A stretch of 64,000 nucleotides of DNA from the NCBI RefSeq assembly GCF_016907695.1, contig NZ_JAFBCK010000001.1:2783001-2847000 (forward strand). The letters run 5' to 3'. The notes beneath the pieces were generated by a model. That model saw nothing but the letters and a program-made list of their open reading frames with translations. It searched no databases and was not told the origin of the DNA. The stretch is from Actinokineospora baliensis. Its GTDB lineage: Bacteria > Actinomycetota > Actinomycetes > Mycobacteriales > Pseudonocardiaceae. Shown piece by piece: positions 16,303 through 27,877 of the stretch; position 1 is the stretch's first letter, and each line of letters starts with the position of its first letter. Both the position numbers and the translations under genes were made by a program.

Positions 16303-16560
16303 GTGCCCAACCCCAGCATCAAGGACGAGGAGCTCTACCGGGAGCTGCGAGAGCAGGGCGACTCGAAGGAGAAGGCCGCGCGCATCGCCAACGCGGCCGC
16401 CGCACGGGGCCGCGACGAGGTCGCTGCCAAGGGCGGCAAAGCGGGCTCCTACGACGACTGGACCGTCGACCACCTGCGCAAGCGCGCCGCCGAGCTCGGC
16501 GTCGAGGGGCGCTCCAGCATGTCCAAGAGCGAGCTCGTCCACGCTCTCCGCAACCACTGA
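16303..16560 (+). CDS. Small Rho-N/SAP-like helical protein
   Basis: 85 aa from GTG 16303, chosen over the adjacent GTG 16300 because GGAGG ends 6 nt before it. The N-terminal part, KDEELYRELREQGDSKEKAARIANAAAARG, is highly charged helix. The C-terminal 35 residues, DDWTVDHLRKRAAELGVEGRSSMSKSELVHAL, fit the SAP/Rho termination factor N-terminal motif that binds nucleic acid. It is found as a small DNA-associated protein in many actinobacteria. It lies between ssb and ettA; the role is unknown. Confidence 0.75.
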   Translation: MPNPSIKDEELYRELREQGDSKEKAARIANAAAARGRDEVAAKGGKAGSYDDWTVDHLRKRAAELGVEGRSSMSKSELVHALRNH

Positions 16561-16621
16561 CCACCACCCGTCCCCCCGGTCGCGCTCAGGCGCGCTGGCC
16601 GACGCCTCTACGATCGCGAGC

Positions 16622-18298
<1,677 letters not shown>

Positions 18299-18313
18299 AC
18301 GGGGAGCGGCGAC

Positions 18314-21300
18314 GTGGCGGCCTGGAACGAGTTACCCGCGGCGAGCGCGGCCGAGTGCGCGGCACTGGTCGACTCCGCCGACCGGTTGCGGTGGAGCGCG
18401 CCGGAACTGGCGGTCCAGTTCGCCGCCCGCTCGTTGCGCTCCGGCGTCGCCGACGTCGCCACGACGACTAGGGCCCAAGTGCTGCTGGGCACCAGCCTGG
18501 TGCGCCTGGGCAGGCACGCCGAGGCGGTCGAGCCCGCGCTCGCCGCGCTGCCCGCCGTCACCGCGGGCGGCTTGGTGGAACGGGCCGCGGCCGTGCGGGT
18601 CGCCTTGGCCGCGTGCGCGCGGGTGCTCGGCGAGCCGCTGGCAGGCTGCGAACTGCTCCGGCCGGTGCTGCGGTCCACGACCGCGGCACCGGCCACCCGG
18701 GCGCTGGCGTTGGGCCAGTTCGTCGCCTGTGCCGCGCACATCGGCCGTCGCGACGACCTGGAAGACGCCCTCGCCGAGGCCGATCGGTTGTTGGCCGCGG
18801 ACGAGGCGCTCGGGCAGGACGGGCGGAAGGTGGAGCGGGCGCTGCTGTGCGTTCGCGCCGCCTCCTACCACCGCCGCCACGGCGACACCGAGGCGGCGAC
18901 CGACTCGGCCCGCGACGGTCTCGCCCTGCTCAACCGGCTCGGCGCGGCCAGCGCCGAGGGGGGGTTGGCCAAGGCCAGGCTCGTGCTGGAGATGGTCTGC
19001 GCCCTGCTCGACGACGGCGACATCGACGAGGCCACCCTGGTCGCCGCGACGGTGCTCGGTGAACCGGTCCGGGCCACCTCGGCCCTCGCGCTCGGCAGGC
19101 TCCGGCTGGCGATGGCCACCCGGGTCCACCTGCCGTCGGGGCGGGCCGACCACGGCCGCGCCATGCTGGTCGACGTCGTCCGGCTCGCCGAACGGCACGG
19201 CCTCGACTCCCTGCAGGCGGACGCGTGGACGTTCCTCGCGCACGCCGAGGAGGAAGCCGGTCACCCCGGCGACGCCCTGCACGCGCTGCGGTCGGCGCGA
19301 GCGGCGGAGTACCGGTACCTGCGGTCCGTGGCGAGTGCTCGCGGGCTGCTGCTCACCGAGGTCGGAGCGGTCCGCGATCCGGAGAGCGCCGTGTCGTTGC
19401 TGCGCGCCACCGTTCGGCCGACAGCCGCGCCTGCTGCGACCGAGGCCGCTGAGACGGTCCGCGACAAGGCGAGCAAGCGCGGTTCGGGTCCCGTCGCGAA
19501 GGCCCAGGCCCAGGCCCCGGTCGAGGTGGTGCGGGTCGAGGAGAGCACCGACAGCGCCGAGCCGGAGATGTTCGCCGTGACGTTGGTTCGGGTGTGGCCG
19601 AAGGGCACCGCCGAGCCGGTGGACCCGGAGGAGCCGCCGCTGCCGGTCGGCGGCGAGGTCACCCTCAACGCGCTCGCCATCCACGTCCGCGACCTCGCGC
19701 CCGCCGACGCGGAGTTGCTGCGGTCGGACCGGGGTGAGTTCGCGGTGCTGCTCCCGTCGACCACCCTCGCCGAGGCAGACGCACTGGCTTCGGCGATCCG
19801 CGAAGCCGCTGCGGACGCGCAGTGGTTGATCGACGACCAGGGCCAGGAGTTGACGATCAGCACCGGTGTCGCCGCGCTGCCCGGCACCGTGGACGGGCCG
19901 GACGAGGGCATCGAGGCGCTGCTGCTGGCCGCCCGCGCGGCGGTGACGGTGTCCGAACCGCCGAGCCCGGCCCCCGCCGTGCTGCGCCGCACCGACCGGT
20001 TCCGCCGGTCGCCGAACACCGCGAAGACGGTTCCGCTCGCCGAGCAGCGGCACGAGTCCGCGGCGCTGCCCCGCCGCGCCGCACCCGAGGTCCCGGCCGA
20101 CGACACGCCGACCATCCCGGACATCGCCGTGACCGTTGACCGCGAGCCCCAAGCCGGTCCTGCCGCCGCCGACCAACCGGTCGCGGCACCAGTGGTCGGG
20201 GATCAACTCAGGACCGGTCGGGCCGAGGCCGCCGATCGGTCGGTGATCGACCGCGCCCTGATCGACCAGGCGCTGACCGCCGCCGACCGCTCCCCGGCCG
20301 AGGACGTCGACCCGCTGACCGACGACGCGCCGACCATCCCGGCGCCGACCAGCCACCGCACCGCTGCCGATGCCCTCAGCCGGTCCACTGAGGACGCTGC
20401 GGGGCCGGGTGAACCCGTGGTCGCCGCGGACCCGCAGCACCTGGGTCGGCGCGCCGCGCGCCGCGCCAAGGTGGACGAGGTGGACAAGTCCACTGTGGAG
20501 GACGCGGGGGTTCGGTCGGTGCTGAGCCGGTTCGGGGTCACCGCGGAGGGCGGTGGCCGCCGCCGGGCGCCGGAGGGCGACGACTCCTACTTCGACCCGA
20601 ACGCGCTGGTGGGCACCGATCTGCCCGCGCCGCCGATGCTGCCCGCGACCATGGAGCCGGACGCGGACTGGGCCCGGTCGACGATCCCCGCGCCGCCCGA
20701 GCCGGACCCGGTCCCGTCACCCCCGGACACCCCCGACATCCCCGAGCCCGCCGAGCCGGATCCGATTCCCCAGCCGGAGCCCGCGCTCCCCGAGGTGGAC
20801 CCCCCGCCGAGCCAGGCGGTCGCGCCGCGGTTGGTCGGGCAGGACAGCGGGGTGCGCGCCGCCGGGCAGGTGACCGTCGACCCGGTGGCCGCAGGCGACG
20901 ACCGGCGGGCCATCGACTTCGCCGCCCGCCTGCGCGGGTTGCCCCGAACCGTCGCGATCCCGCCCGAGCTGCCCGACGAGGCGGCCGAGGCTGGCGATGT
21001 CGTCGACGCCGACCGGCCCGAGCTGCCGACCCGGCGCAGGCGCTCCCCGAGCGGTCGCCGCGAGCGCACCAACCCCAGCGGCCTGGCCGACCTCCTCGCC
21101 GAGGCCCTCGTCGCCTTCAAGGCCACCCAACCCGACCGCCCCCCCGGCGAGGCCCCCTCGTGGTCGGACGACTGGCCCAAGGCCCCCACCGCAGGCGCCC
21201 CCGACCCGGTCGCCCAACTCCCGCAAGACCTGCCCCGCGCCGACTCCCCCCGCACCGACTATCCCCGCACCGATGCCGACGACCAGCCCCCCGCGCTCCC

Positions 21301-21604
21301 CGAGCCGCAACCGTCGATCGGCACCCAGGTCCACACCTCCGGCGAGCTCCGCAAGGACCCCGCCAAACCCCACCAGACCGGCGAACTCCCCCGGTGGTCG
21401 CGCCTGTCCACCGAGTCCCACTGGCCGGACCAGCCCGCCTGGCCCACCCCGCCACCCGAACCCCCCACCTGGGCCACCGACGCCCGAGCCGCCGACCCCG
21501 CCGACCGCTCCCGCTCCCGCCGCCAGGACCGCAGCACCCAACCCACCGTCCGCGGCCGCCACCGCTCCTCCGAATGGGCCCCCGCCGACTTCGAAAGCGG
21601 CTGA
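18314..21604 (+). CDS. TPR - degenerate GGDEF - disordered-tail protein
   Basis: 1096 aa from GTG 18314, with GGGGAG 10 nt before it and 15 nt after ettA, so probably co-transcribed. Residues 1-360 are Ala/Leu/Arg-rich helical repeats of TPR type. Residues about 395-545 look like a diguanylate-cyclase fold: FAVTLVRVWP, LLRSDRGEFAVLLPSTTLAEADALASAIREAA, ELTISTGVAALPG. The GGDEF signature is reduced to DRGEF, so cyclase activity is unlikely; a GTP- or c-di-GMP-sensing role is possible. The last 500 residues are Pro/Ala/Asp-rich and probably disordered. It has no counterpart in the mycobacterial order at this place. Confidence 0.75.
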   Translation: MAAWNELPAASAAECAALVDSADRLRWSAPELAVQFAARSLRSGVADVATTTRAQVLLGTSLVRLGRHAEAVEPALAALPAVTAGGLVERAAAVRVALAACARVLGEPLAGCELLRPVLRSTTAAPATRALALGQFVACAAHIGRRDDLEDALAEADRLLAADEALGQDGRKVERALLCVRAASYHRRHGDTEAATDSARDGLALLNRLGAASAEGGLAKARLVLEMVCALLDDGDIDEATLVAATVLGEPVRATSALALGRLRLAMATRVHLPSGRADHGRAMLVDVVRLAERHGLDSLQADAWTFLAHAEEEAGHPGDALHALRSARAAEYRYLRSVASARGLLLTEVGAVRDPESAVSLLRATVRPTAAPAATEAAETVRDKASKRGSGPVAKAQAQAPVEVVRVEESTDSAEPEMFAVTLVRVWPKGTAEPVDPEEPPLPVGGEVTLNALAIHVRDLAPADAELLRSDRGEFAVLLPSTTLAEADALASAIREAAADAQWLIDDQGQELTISTGVAALPGTVDGPDEGIEALLLAARAAVTVSEPPSPAPAVLRRTDRFRRSPNTAKTVPLAEQRHESAALPRRAAPEVPADDTPTIPDIAVTVDREPQAGPAAADQPVAAPVVGDQLRTGRAEAADRSVIDRALIDQALTAADRSPAEDVDPLTDDAPTIPAPTSHRTAADALSRSTEDAAGPGEPVVAADPQHLGRRAARRAKVDEVDKSTVEDAGVRSVLSRFGVTAEGGGRRRAPEGDDSYFDPNALVGTDLPAPPMLPATMEPDADWARSTIPAPPEPDPVPSPPDTPDIPEPAEPDPIPQPEPALPEVDPPPSQAVAPRLVGQDSGVRAAGQVTVDPVAAGDDRRAIDFAARLRGLPRTVAIPPELPDEAAEAGDVVDADRPELPTRRRRSPSGRRERTNPSGLADLLAEALVAFKATQPDRPPGEAPSWSDDWPKAPTAGAPDPVAQLPQDLPRADSPRTDYPRTDADDQPPALPEPQPSIGTQVHTSGELRKDPAKPHQTGELPRWSRLSTESHWPDQPAWPTPPPEPPTWATDARAADPADRSRSRRQDRSTQPTVRGRHRSSEWAPADFESG

Positions 21605-22343
21605 CCCACCCACCCCCACCACCAGCCGCACTTGGCCGCCACAGCCCCAGGTGCGCCGCTCGCCGACCTCGGCAGCAGCTCTCCGCCCGCTCTGGCAGAG
21701 CACCTCGCCCGGCAGCCGACGGGCCCGGCGCATCCGCCGCGACCGCGCCGAGCGCCGGACTTGGCTGCCCGCTGACATTGGCAGCGGTTCTCCGCCTGCC
21801 CGGGCAGCTGGCGGCTCCGGCGCCCCCGCTGCTTCCGCGGCGGAGCGCCGCACTTGGCTGGTTGCCGCCCGCTGACTCCGACAGCGGTTCTCCGCCCGGC
21901 GTCTCCATCGACCGTTCCCGTTCCCGCCGCCTGCAGCCGCCACAGGTCCACCGCGCAGGCTTCACAGCGCAGGCCCGCCTCAGATGGCCACGGTGCCGAC
22001 CGCTGTCTTCGGCCACCGGCTGCCCGATGCGCTGCCGATTTCGGCGGCTGGGCTACCGGGCTGGGCGCCCTTGCCGTCCCCCGGTCCGCTCACCTCCGGC
22101 TGGCGGAGGTGGGAGTTCTGTCCCACGGAGTGGACCTTGGCGCGGGTCGGCGGTGGCTGTTCCGCGACAGTGGGTCACCGGCAGGTGGACGGGGTTCTAA
22201 CAGGGCGTTCCCACGTGGGGAAACACCTCCGCACCCCCGGGTGGGGGCTGGTCCCGACGTGCGGATGTGGGGTTGGGCGGCACTAATGTGGGGGGTGCAT
22301 GCGGCACAGCGGCGTGCCGCCAAGCGTGGAGCCAAGGAACACC
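21605..22343. repeat. 739-nt gene-free region with degenerate direct repeats
   Basis: No convincing coding frame. Between about 21650 and 21905 a degenerate unit of roughly 100 nt recurs. Its landmarks are GCGCCG[GC]ACTTGGCTG (about 21750 and 21846) followed by CAGCGGTTCTCCGCC (about 21783 and 21885), with a weaker first copy near 21630-21690. The remainder (21910-22330) has several G-runs and GC-rich inverted pieces and must contain the promoter of gdh. Confidence 0.6.
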
Positions 22344-25300
22344 ATGACCTCGACTGGAACACCGCCCCGCACCGATGGAGTCGTCAGCGTCGACGGCTCG
22401 GCGTCGGCGGGGCGGCCGGTCAGCACCAGCCCGGAACAGACCAGAGACGACCTCATCGAGCGGGCGGCCCAGCAGGCGCCCGACATCGCTGACCTGATTC
22501 GCCTGTACTTCCGCTACATCCCGCCCGAGGAGGTCATCGGCGACGACCCGGTCGACCTCGTCGGCGCGGTGCGTTCGCACCTTCGGTTGGCCGAGCAGCG
22601 GGTCAAGGGCAGGCCCGCGGTGCGGATGCTCAACCCGGCCGCTGCCACCGACGGGTGGAGCGCGGCGGGCACCGTCGTGCAGATCGTCACCGATGACATG
22701 CCCTACCTCGTGGAGTCGGTCAGCGCCGAGCTCGTGCGCCGGGGGGTGCAGGTCCAGCGCGTGGTGCACCCGATCGTGGTGGTGCGCCGGGACCTCGCGG
22801 GCACCCTCAAGCAGGTGCTGCCGACCTGCGACGTGGCGGACCCGCCGACCGACGCGTTCGCCGAGTCGTGGATGTACATCGAGGTGGACCCGATCACCGA
22901 CCCGGACAAGGCCCGGGAGATCGAGAACGGCCTGCTCAGCGTCCTCAACGACGTGCGCGAGGTCGTCGAGGACACCGACAAGATGACCGGGACCGCCACG
23001 GCACTGGCCGACGAGCTGGAGGCGTCCCCGCCGCCGGTCGACGGCGAGGAGGTCAGCGACGGCGCGGCGCTGCTGCGCTGGTTGGCCGACGGCCACTTCA
23101 CCTTCTTGGGGTACCGGCGCAACGAGCTGGTGTCCGACGACGGTGATCACGCCCTGCGCGCGGTGCTCGCGTCCGGCTTGGGTGTCCTGCGTCAGGACAG
23201 CCTCGCCGCGCGGAGCCTCACCGCCGGTCCCGATTCGGTGGCGCACGCGCTGGCTCCCCGCCTGCTCGTGCTCACCGAGGCCAGTGCGCCTTCGACCGTG
23301 CACCGCTCGACCTACCCGTACTACGTCGGCGTCAAGACCTTCGGCGAGGACGGCAAGGTCAACGGCGAGCACCGCTTCCTGGGTGTGTTCACCGGCAACG
23401 CGCTGCACGAGGACGTCCTCGACATCCCCGTGGTGGCGCGCCGGGTGCGCGAGGTGATCCACCAGGCCGGTTTCCCGCTGGAGTCGTACTCGGGGCAGCG
23501 GATGCTGGAGGTCATCCAGAACTGGCCGCGCGCGGAGCTGTTCTCCACCACCGAGGACGCCCTCTACGCCACGGCGACCGGGGTGCTCGCCCTCGCCGAC
23601 CGGCGCCGGTTGCGGTTGTTCCTGCGCCGCGACCCGTACAACCGGTTCTTCTCCTGCCTGATCTTCCTCCCCCGCGACCGCTACACCACGACGTCCCGCA
23701 TCGCGATGCAGGAGGTGCTGCTCGACGAGCTCGGCGGCACCAATCTGGAGTTCAGCACCCGCCTTGGCGAGACGCCGCTGGCGCAGGTGTACTTCATCAT
23801 CCACACCGAGCCGTCCCGGGCCGTGGACCCGGACGCGCAGCGGATCCAGGAGCGGCTGACCGAGGCCGTGCGCGGCTGGGACGACCGGTTGGTCGAGGCG
23901 GTGTTCGCCGAGCAGCGCGAGCAGGCCGAGTCCGGCTCGTCGTTGGGCCCGGAGTCGGCCACCGAGCAGGGGCAGCGCTACGCCAGCGTGTTCCCGGAGG
24001 CCTACAAGGAGGACTTCACCGCGACGGAGGCGCTGGCCGACCTGCACCGGCTGCGCGGGCTCAGCGGCGAGTCCGACCTGAAGATGTCGTTCTACGTGCC
24101 GCAGGGCGCGGCGCCGGGGGAGCGGCGGTTCAAGCTGTACCTGACCGGCGAGGGGATCACCCTGTCGCAGGTGCTGCCGGTGTTGCAGAACATGGGCGTC
24201 GAGGTGGTCGACGAGCGCCCGTACGAGCTGCGCCGCGAGGACGGCACGCGGTGGTGGATCTACGACTTCGGCCTGCGGATCGAGCCCGCGGTGCTCGAGG
24301 GCCGCGACGCCGACCAGTTGGACCGGCTCAAGGTCGACTTCCAGGAGGCGTTCGCCGCGATCTGGCGCAATGACGCCGAGCCGGACCGGTTCAACGCGCT
24401 GGTGCTGCGCGGCGGCCTCTCCTGGCGCCAGGCCGTGGTGTTGCGCGCCTACTCGCGCTACCTGCGCCAGGCGGGCACCCCGTACTCCCAGGAGTACATC
24501 GAGGACGCCGTCCTGGCGCACACGGGGATCGCGACCGCGCTCGTGCGGTTGTTCGAGGTCACCTTCGACCCGACGCTGTCCGAGGAGTCCAGGACCGCGC
24601 AGGCGAGCACCAGGGTCGCGGAGATCTCGGAGCTGATCGACGGCGTCACCAGCCTGGACGAGGACCGGATCCTGCGCAGCCTGCTGACCGTGATCCGGGC
24701 GACCCTGCGCACCAACTACTACGTGCGCGACGCCGACGGCGCGCCCAAGTCGTACCTCGCGGTGAAGTTGGAGCCGCGTGCGGTGCCGGACCTGCCCGAG
24801 CCGCGGCCGCGGTTCGAGATCTTCGTGTGCTCGCCGCGGGTCGAGGGCGTGCACCTGCGCTTCGGTGCCGTCGCCCGCGGTGGGCTGCGCTGGTCGGACC
24901 GCAGGGAGGACTTCCGCACCGAGGTGCTCGGCCTGGTCAAGGCGCAGGCGGTCAAGAACGCGGTGATCGTCCCGGTCGGCGCCAAGGGCGGTTTCGTGGT
25001 CAAGCGCCCGCCCGCGGCCACCGGTGACCCGAGCCTGGACCGCGAGGCGTACCTGGCCGAGGGCATCGCCTGCTACCGCATGTTCATCTCCGGCCTGCTC
25101 GACCTGACCGACAACCTCGACGCCGGTCAGGTCGTGCCAGCCAGGGACGTGGTGCGCTACGACGGCGACGACACCTACCTGGTGGTCGCGGCCGACAAGG
25201 GCACCGCGACGTTCTCCGACATCGCCAACGAGGTCGCGATGAGCCGCGGCTTCTGGCTGGGGGACGCGTTCGCCAGCGGCGGGTCGGTCGGCTACGACCA

Positions 25301-27317
25301 CAAGGCGATGGGCATCACCGCCAAGGGCGCGTGGGAGGCCGTGAAGCGGCACTTCCGCGAATTGGGCCTCGACACCCAGACGCAGGCGTTCACCGTGGTC
25401 GGTGTCGGTGACATGTCCGGTGACGTGTTCGGCAACGGGATGCTGCTCTCCGAGCACATCCGGCTGGTGGCCGCGTTCGACCACCGGCACGTCTTCCTCG
25501 ACCCGAACCCGAACCCGGCCGTCGGCTTCAACGAGCGCAAGCGGCTGTTCGCGCTGCCGCGCTCCTCTTGGGACGACTACGAGCGGTCGCTGATCAGCGA
25601 GGGCGGCGGTGTCTACCCGCGCACGCTCAAGGCGATCCCGATCACGCCGCAGGTGGCGCGGGCGTTGAGCCTGCCGGAGGACACCGGGAAGCTCTCCCCG
25701 CAGGAGTTGATGCGGGCGATCCTGCTCGCCGAGGTCGACCTGCTGTGGAACGGCGGCATCGGCACCTACGTCAAGGCCAGCACCGAGAGCCACGCGGACG
25801 TGGGCGACAAGGCCAACGACGCGCTGCGGGTGGACGGCGCGGCGCTGCGGGTCAAGGTGGTCGGCGAGGGCGGCAACCTGGGGTTGACCCAGCGCGGCCG
25901 GGTCGAGTTCGCGCACACCGGCGGCAAGATCAACACCGATGCGCTGGACAACAGCGCTGGCGTGGACTGCTCCGACCACGAGGTCAACATCAAGATCCTG
26001 CTCGACCACCTCGTCCGCGAGGCCGAGCTGGACCGGGCCGGTCGTGACGCGCTGCTGGCGGAGATGACCGAGCAGGTCGGCGAGCTGGTGCTGACCGACA
26101 ACTACCGGCAGAACGCGGTGCTCGGCGTCAGCCGCGCGCACGCCGGGCCGATGCTGTCGGTGCACGCCCGCCTGGTCGACCACCTGGAGCAGGACCAGGA
26201 GGGCTTCGACCGCAGGCTTGAGGCGCTGCCCTCGCGCGAGCAGTTCAAGGCGATGGAGAAGGCGGGCGACGGCCTCGCCTCGCCGGAGCTGGCCACCCTG
26301 ATGGCGCACGTGAAGCTGGCGCTCAAGGAGGACGTGCTCGCCAGCGACCTGCCCGACCAGGACGCGTTCGCCCGCAGGCTCGGCGAGTACTTCCCGAGCA
26401 AGTTGTGCGACCGCTTCGGCCAGGCCATCGGGGCGCACCCGCTGCACCGGCAGATCACCACGACGCTGCTGGTCAACGAGGTCGTCGACGGCGCGGGCAT
26501 CTCCTACGCGTTCCGCCTTGCCGAGGAGATGAGTGCCAGCGCGACCGACGCGGTTCGCGCGTTCGCGGTGGCGACCAGGGTCTACGACCTGAAGTCGCTG
26601 TGGGCCGAGATCGACGCGCTCGACAACGTGGTGGCCACCGACGTCACCGACGCCATGGTGCTGGAATCGCGGCGGCTGCTCGACCGGGCCTCCCGGTGGC
26701 TGCTGTCGAACCGGCCGCAGCCGCTGGCCGTCGGCGCCGAGATCACCCGCTTCCACCGCGTGGTCGGGGTGCTCGCGCCGCAGGTGCACGACCTGCTGCG
26801 CGGCCGGGCCCGCGAGGAGGCCGACGCCGACGCGGCCAGGATGATCGAGGCCGGAGTGCCGGACGGGCTCGCCAAGCGGGTCTCCGGTCTGCTCGACGAG
26901 TACGGCCTGCTCGACATCACTGAGGTGTCGGAGCTGGCCGAGCGGGACGCGGGCGTGGAGTCCGAGCGCAGCCCGCTGGAGACCGCGCAGCTGTACTACG
27001 CGCTGTCCGACCACCTCAACATCGACCAGATGTTGACCTCGGTCAGCGCGCTGGAGCGCGGCAACCGCTGGCACGCGCTGGCCCGCCTCGCCCTGCGCGA
27101 CGACCTGTACGGGTCGTTGCGCGCGATCACCCTGGACGTGCTGCGGCAGGGCGACCCGGGTGAGGCCCCCGAGGCCAAGATCGCCACCTGGGAGCGGACC
27201 AACGCTTCCCGGCTGGCGCGGTCGCGGGCCGCGCTGGAGGAGATCCACGCCTCCGGCAGGCTCGACCTGGCCACCCTGTCGGTGGCCGCGCGCCAGGTCC
27301 GCAGCATGGTGCGCTGA
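22344..27317 (+). CDS. gdh: NAD-specific glutamate dehydrogenase, GDH-180 large class
   Basis: 1657 aa, the size of the 180-kDa bacterial NAD-GDH. ATG 22344 is chosen over 22299 because AAGGA precedes it by 5 nt. The N-terminal third carries ACT-like regulatory segments (TDDMPYLVESVSAELVRRG). The catalytic core has GAVARGGLRWSDR, the lysine segment VPVGAKGGFVVKRP, VVVGVGDMSGDVFGNG and VVGEGGNLGLTQRGRVEFA. The C-terminal ~400 residues are helical. It deaminates glutamate to 2-oxoglutarate. In the M. tuberculosis order it is Rv2476c; there it is controlled by GarA. Tandem terminator hairpins follow. Confidence 0.97.
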   Translation: MTSTGTPPRTDGVVSVDGSASAGRPVSTSPEQTRDDLIERAAQQAPDIADLIRLYFRYIPPEEVIGDDPVDLVGAVRSHLRLAEQRVKGRPAVRMLNPAAATDGWSAAGTVVQIVTDDMPYLVESVSAELVRRGVQVQRVVHPIVVVRRDLAGTLKQVLPTCDVADPPTDAFAESWMYIEVDPITDPDKAREIENGLLSVLNDVREVVEDTDKMTGTATALADELEASPPPVDGEEVSDGAALLRWLADGHFTFLGYRRNELVSDDGDHALRAVLASGLGVLRQDSLAARSLTAGPDSVAHALAPRLLVLTEASAPSTVHRSTYPYYVGVKTFGEDGKVNGEHRFLGVFTGNALHEDVLDIPVVARRVREVIHQAGFPLESYSGQRMLEVIQNWPRAELFSTTEDALYATATGVLALADRRRLRLFLRRDPYNRFFSCLIFLPRDRYTTTSRIAMQEVLLDELGGTNLEFSTRLGETPLAQVYFIIHTEPSRAVDPDAQRIQERLTEAVRGWDDRLVEAVFAEQREQAESGSSLGPESATEQGQRYASVFPEAYKEDFTATEALADLHRLRGLSGESDLKMSFYVPQGAAPGERRFKLYLTGEGITLSQVLPVLQNMGVEVVDERPYELRREDGTRWWIYDFGLRIEPAVLEGRDADQLDRLKVDFQEAFAAIWRNDAEPDRFNALVLRGGLSWRQAVVLRAYSRYLRQAGTPYSQEYIEDAVLAHTGIATALVRLFEVTFDPTLSEESRTAQASTRVAEISELIDGVTSLDEDRILRSLLTVIRATLRTNYYVRDADGAPKSYLAVKLEPRAVPDLPEPRPRFEIFVCSPRVEGVHLRFGAVARGGLRWSDRREDFRTEVLGLVKAQAVKNAVIVPVGAKGGFVVKRPPAATGDPSLDREAYLAEGIACYRMFISGLLDLTDNLDAGQVVPARDVVRYDGDDTYLVVAADKGTATFSDIANEVAMSRGFWLGDAFASGGSVGYDHKAMGITAKGAWEAVKRHFRELGLDTQTQAFTVVGVGDMSGDVFGNGMLLSEHIRLVAAFDHRHVFLDPNPNPAVGFNERKRLFALPRSSWDDYERSLISEGGGVYPRTLKAIPITPQVARALSLPEDTGKLSPQELMRAILLAEVDLLWNGGIGTYVKASTESHADVGDKANDALRVDGAALRVKVVGEGGNLGLTQRGRVEFAHTGGKINTDALDNSAGVDCSDHEVNIKILLDHLVREAELDRAGRDALLAEMTEQVGELVLTDNYRQNAVLGVSRAHAGPMLSVHARLVDHLEQDQEGFDRRLEALPSREQFKAMEKAGDGLASPELATLMAHVKLALKEDVLASDLPDQDAFARRLGEYFPSKLCDRFGQAIGAHPLHRQITTTLLVNEVVDGAGISYAFRLAEEMSASATDAVRAFAVATRVYDLKSLWAEIDALDNVVATDVTDAMVLESRRLLDRASRWLLSNRPQPLAVGAEITRFHRVVGVLAPQVHDLLRGRAREEADADAARMIEAGVPDGLAKRVSGLLDEYGLLDITEVSELAERDAGVESERSPLETAQLYYALSDHLNIDQMLTSVSALERGNRWHALARLALRDDLYGSLRAITLDVLRQGDPGEAPEAKIATWERTNASRLARSRAALEEIHASGRLDLATLSVAARQVRSMVR

Positions 27318-27326
27318 ACACCCAAT

Positions 27327-27395
27327 GCTCGATGGGGCGGACCAAGTTCGCCCCATCGAGCCCTGGTCGCGGGCCGGATCGGCGCGCGACCAGGG
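27327..27395 (+). terminator. Tandem terminator hairpins after gdh
   Basis: Two adjacent perfect hairpins: arms GCTCGATGGGGCG/CGCCCCATCGAGC (27327-27361) and CCCTGGTCGCG/CGCGACCAGGG (27361-27395). The first starts 9 nt after the stop. Confidence 0.8.
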
Positions 27396-27445
27396 GCCGC
27401 TAGGGTTTCCCGGTAACGGTGGACGGTTGCTGGGAGGGATAGTCG

Positions 27446-27877
27446 TTGGGTGTCTTCGTCGCCGAGGTGCGGCCGCGCTGGTCGGACATGGACCTGTTCG
27501 GGCACGTCAACCACGCCAACACGGTGACGTTGTTGGAGGAGGCCCGGGTAGACCTGCTGTTCCACGAGGCTGCGCTGCGCGGGGCCGATGACCTGGCGCG
27601 GGGTGTCGTGGTCGCGAAGCTCGTCGTGGACTACCGGGCCCCGCTCTACGCCAACGGCGGCGTCTTACGCATAGAGATGTCTGTTCGAGAGATCCGCGCT
27701 GCGTACTTCGTGCTCGACTACGCCGTCCGCAGCGGCCCTAGCGAAGTGGACCCGGTAGCGGTCACCGCGTCGACGACCCTGGCGCCGTACGACCTCAAAA
27801 GCGGCAAACCTCGCCGCATCACCGACACCGAGCGGGATTTCCTCGCCGCCTGGCACAGCGGGGGCAATGGTGGCTGA
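27446..27877 (+). CDS. Hotdog-fold acyl-CoA thioesterase (4HBT family, Rv2475c-like)
   Basis: 143 aa from TTG 27446, with GGGAGGGA 6 nt upstream. The 4-hydroxybenzoyl-CoA thioesterase signature RPRWSDMDLFGHVNHANTVTLLEEAR carries the catalytic Asp, and the strand VVVAKLVVDYRAPL follows. Enzymes of this class hydrolyse acyl-CoA thioesters in the cytoplasm. The place after gdh matches Rv2475c. The 3' end overlaps the next gene by 11 nt, indicating an operon. Confidence 0.9.
   Translation: MGVFVAEVRPRWSDMDLFGHVNHANTVTLLEEARVDLLFHEAALRGADDLARGVVVAKLVVDYRAPLYANGGVLRIEMSVREIRAAYFVLDYAVRSGPSEVDPVAVTASTTLAPYDLKSGKPRRITDTERDFLAAWHSGGNGG

Noticed and set aside
22197..27356. Minus-strand 1719-codon open frame opposite gdh
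   Set aside because: Shadow of a GC-rich gene; the plus strand codes a recognisable NAD-GDH with all motifs.
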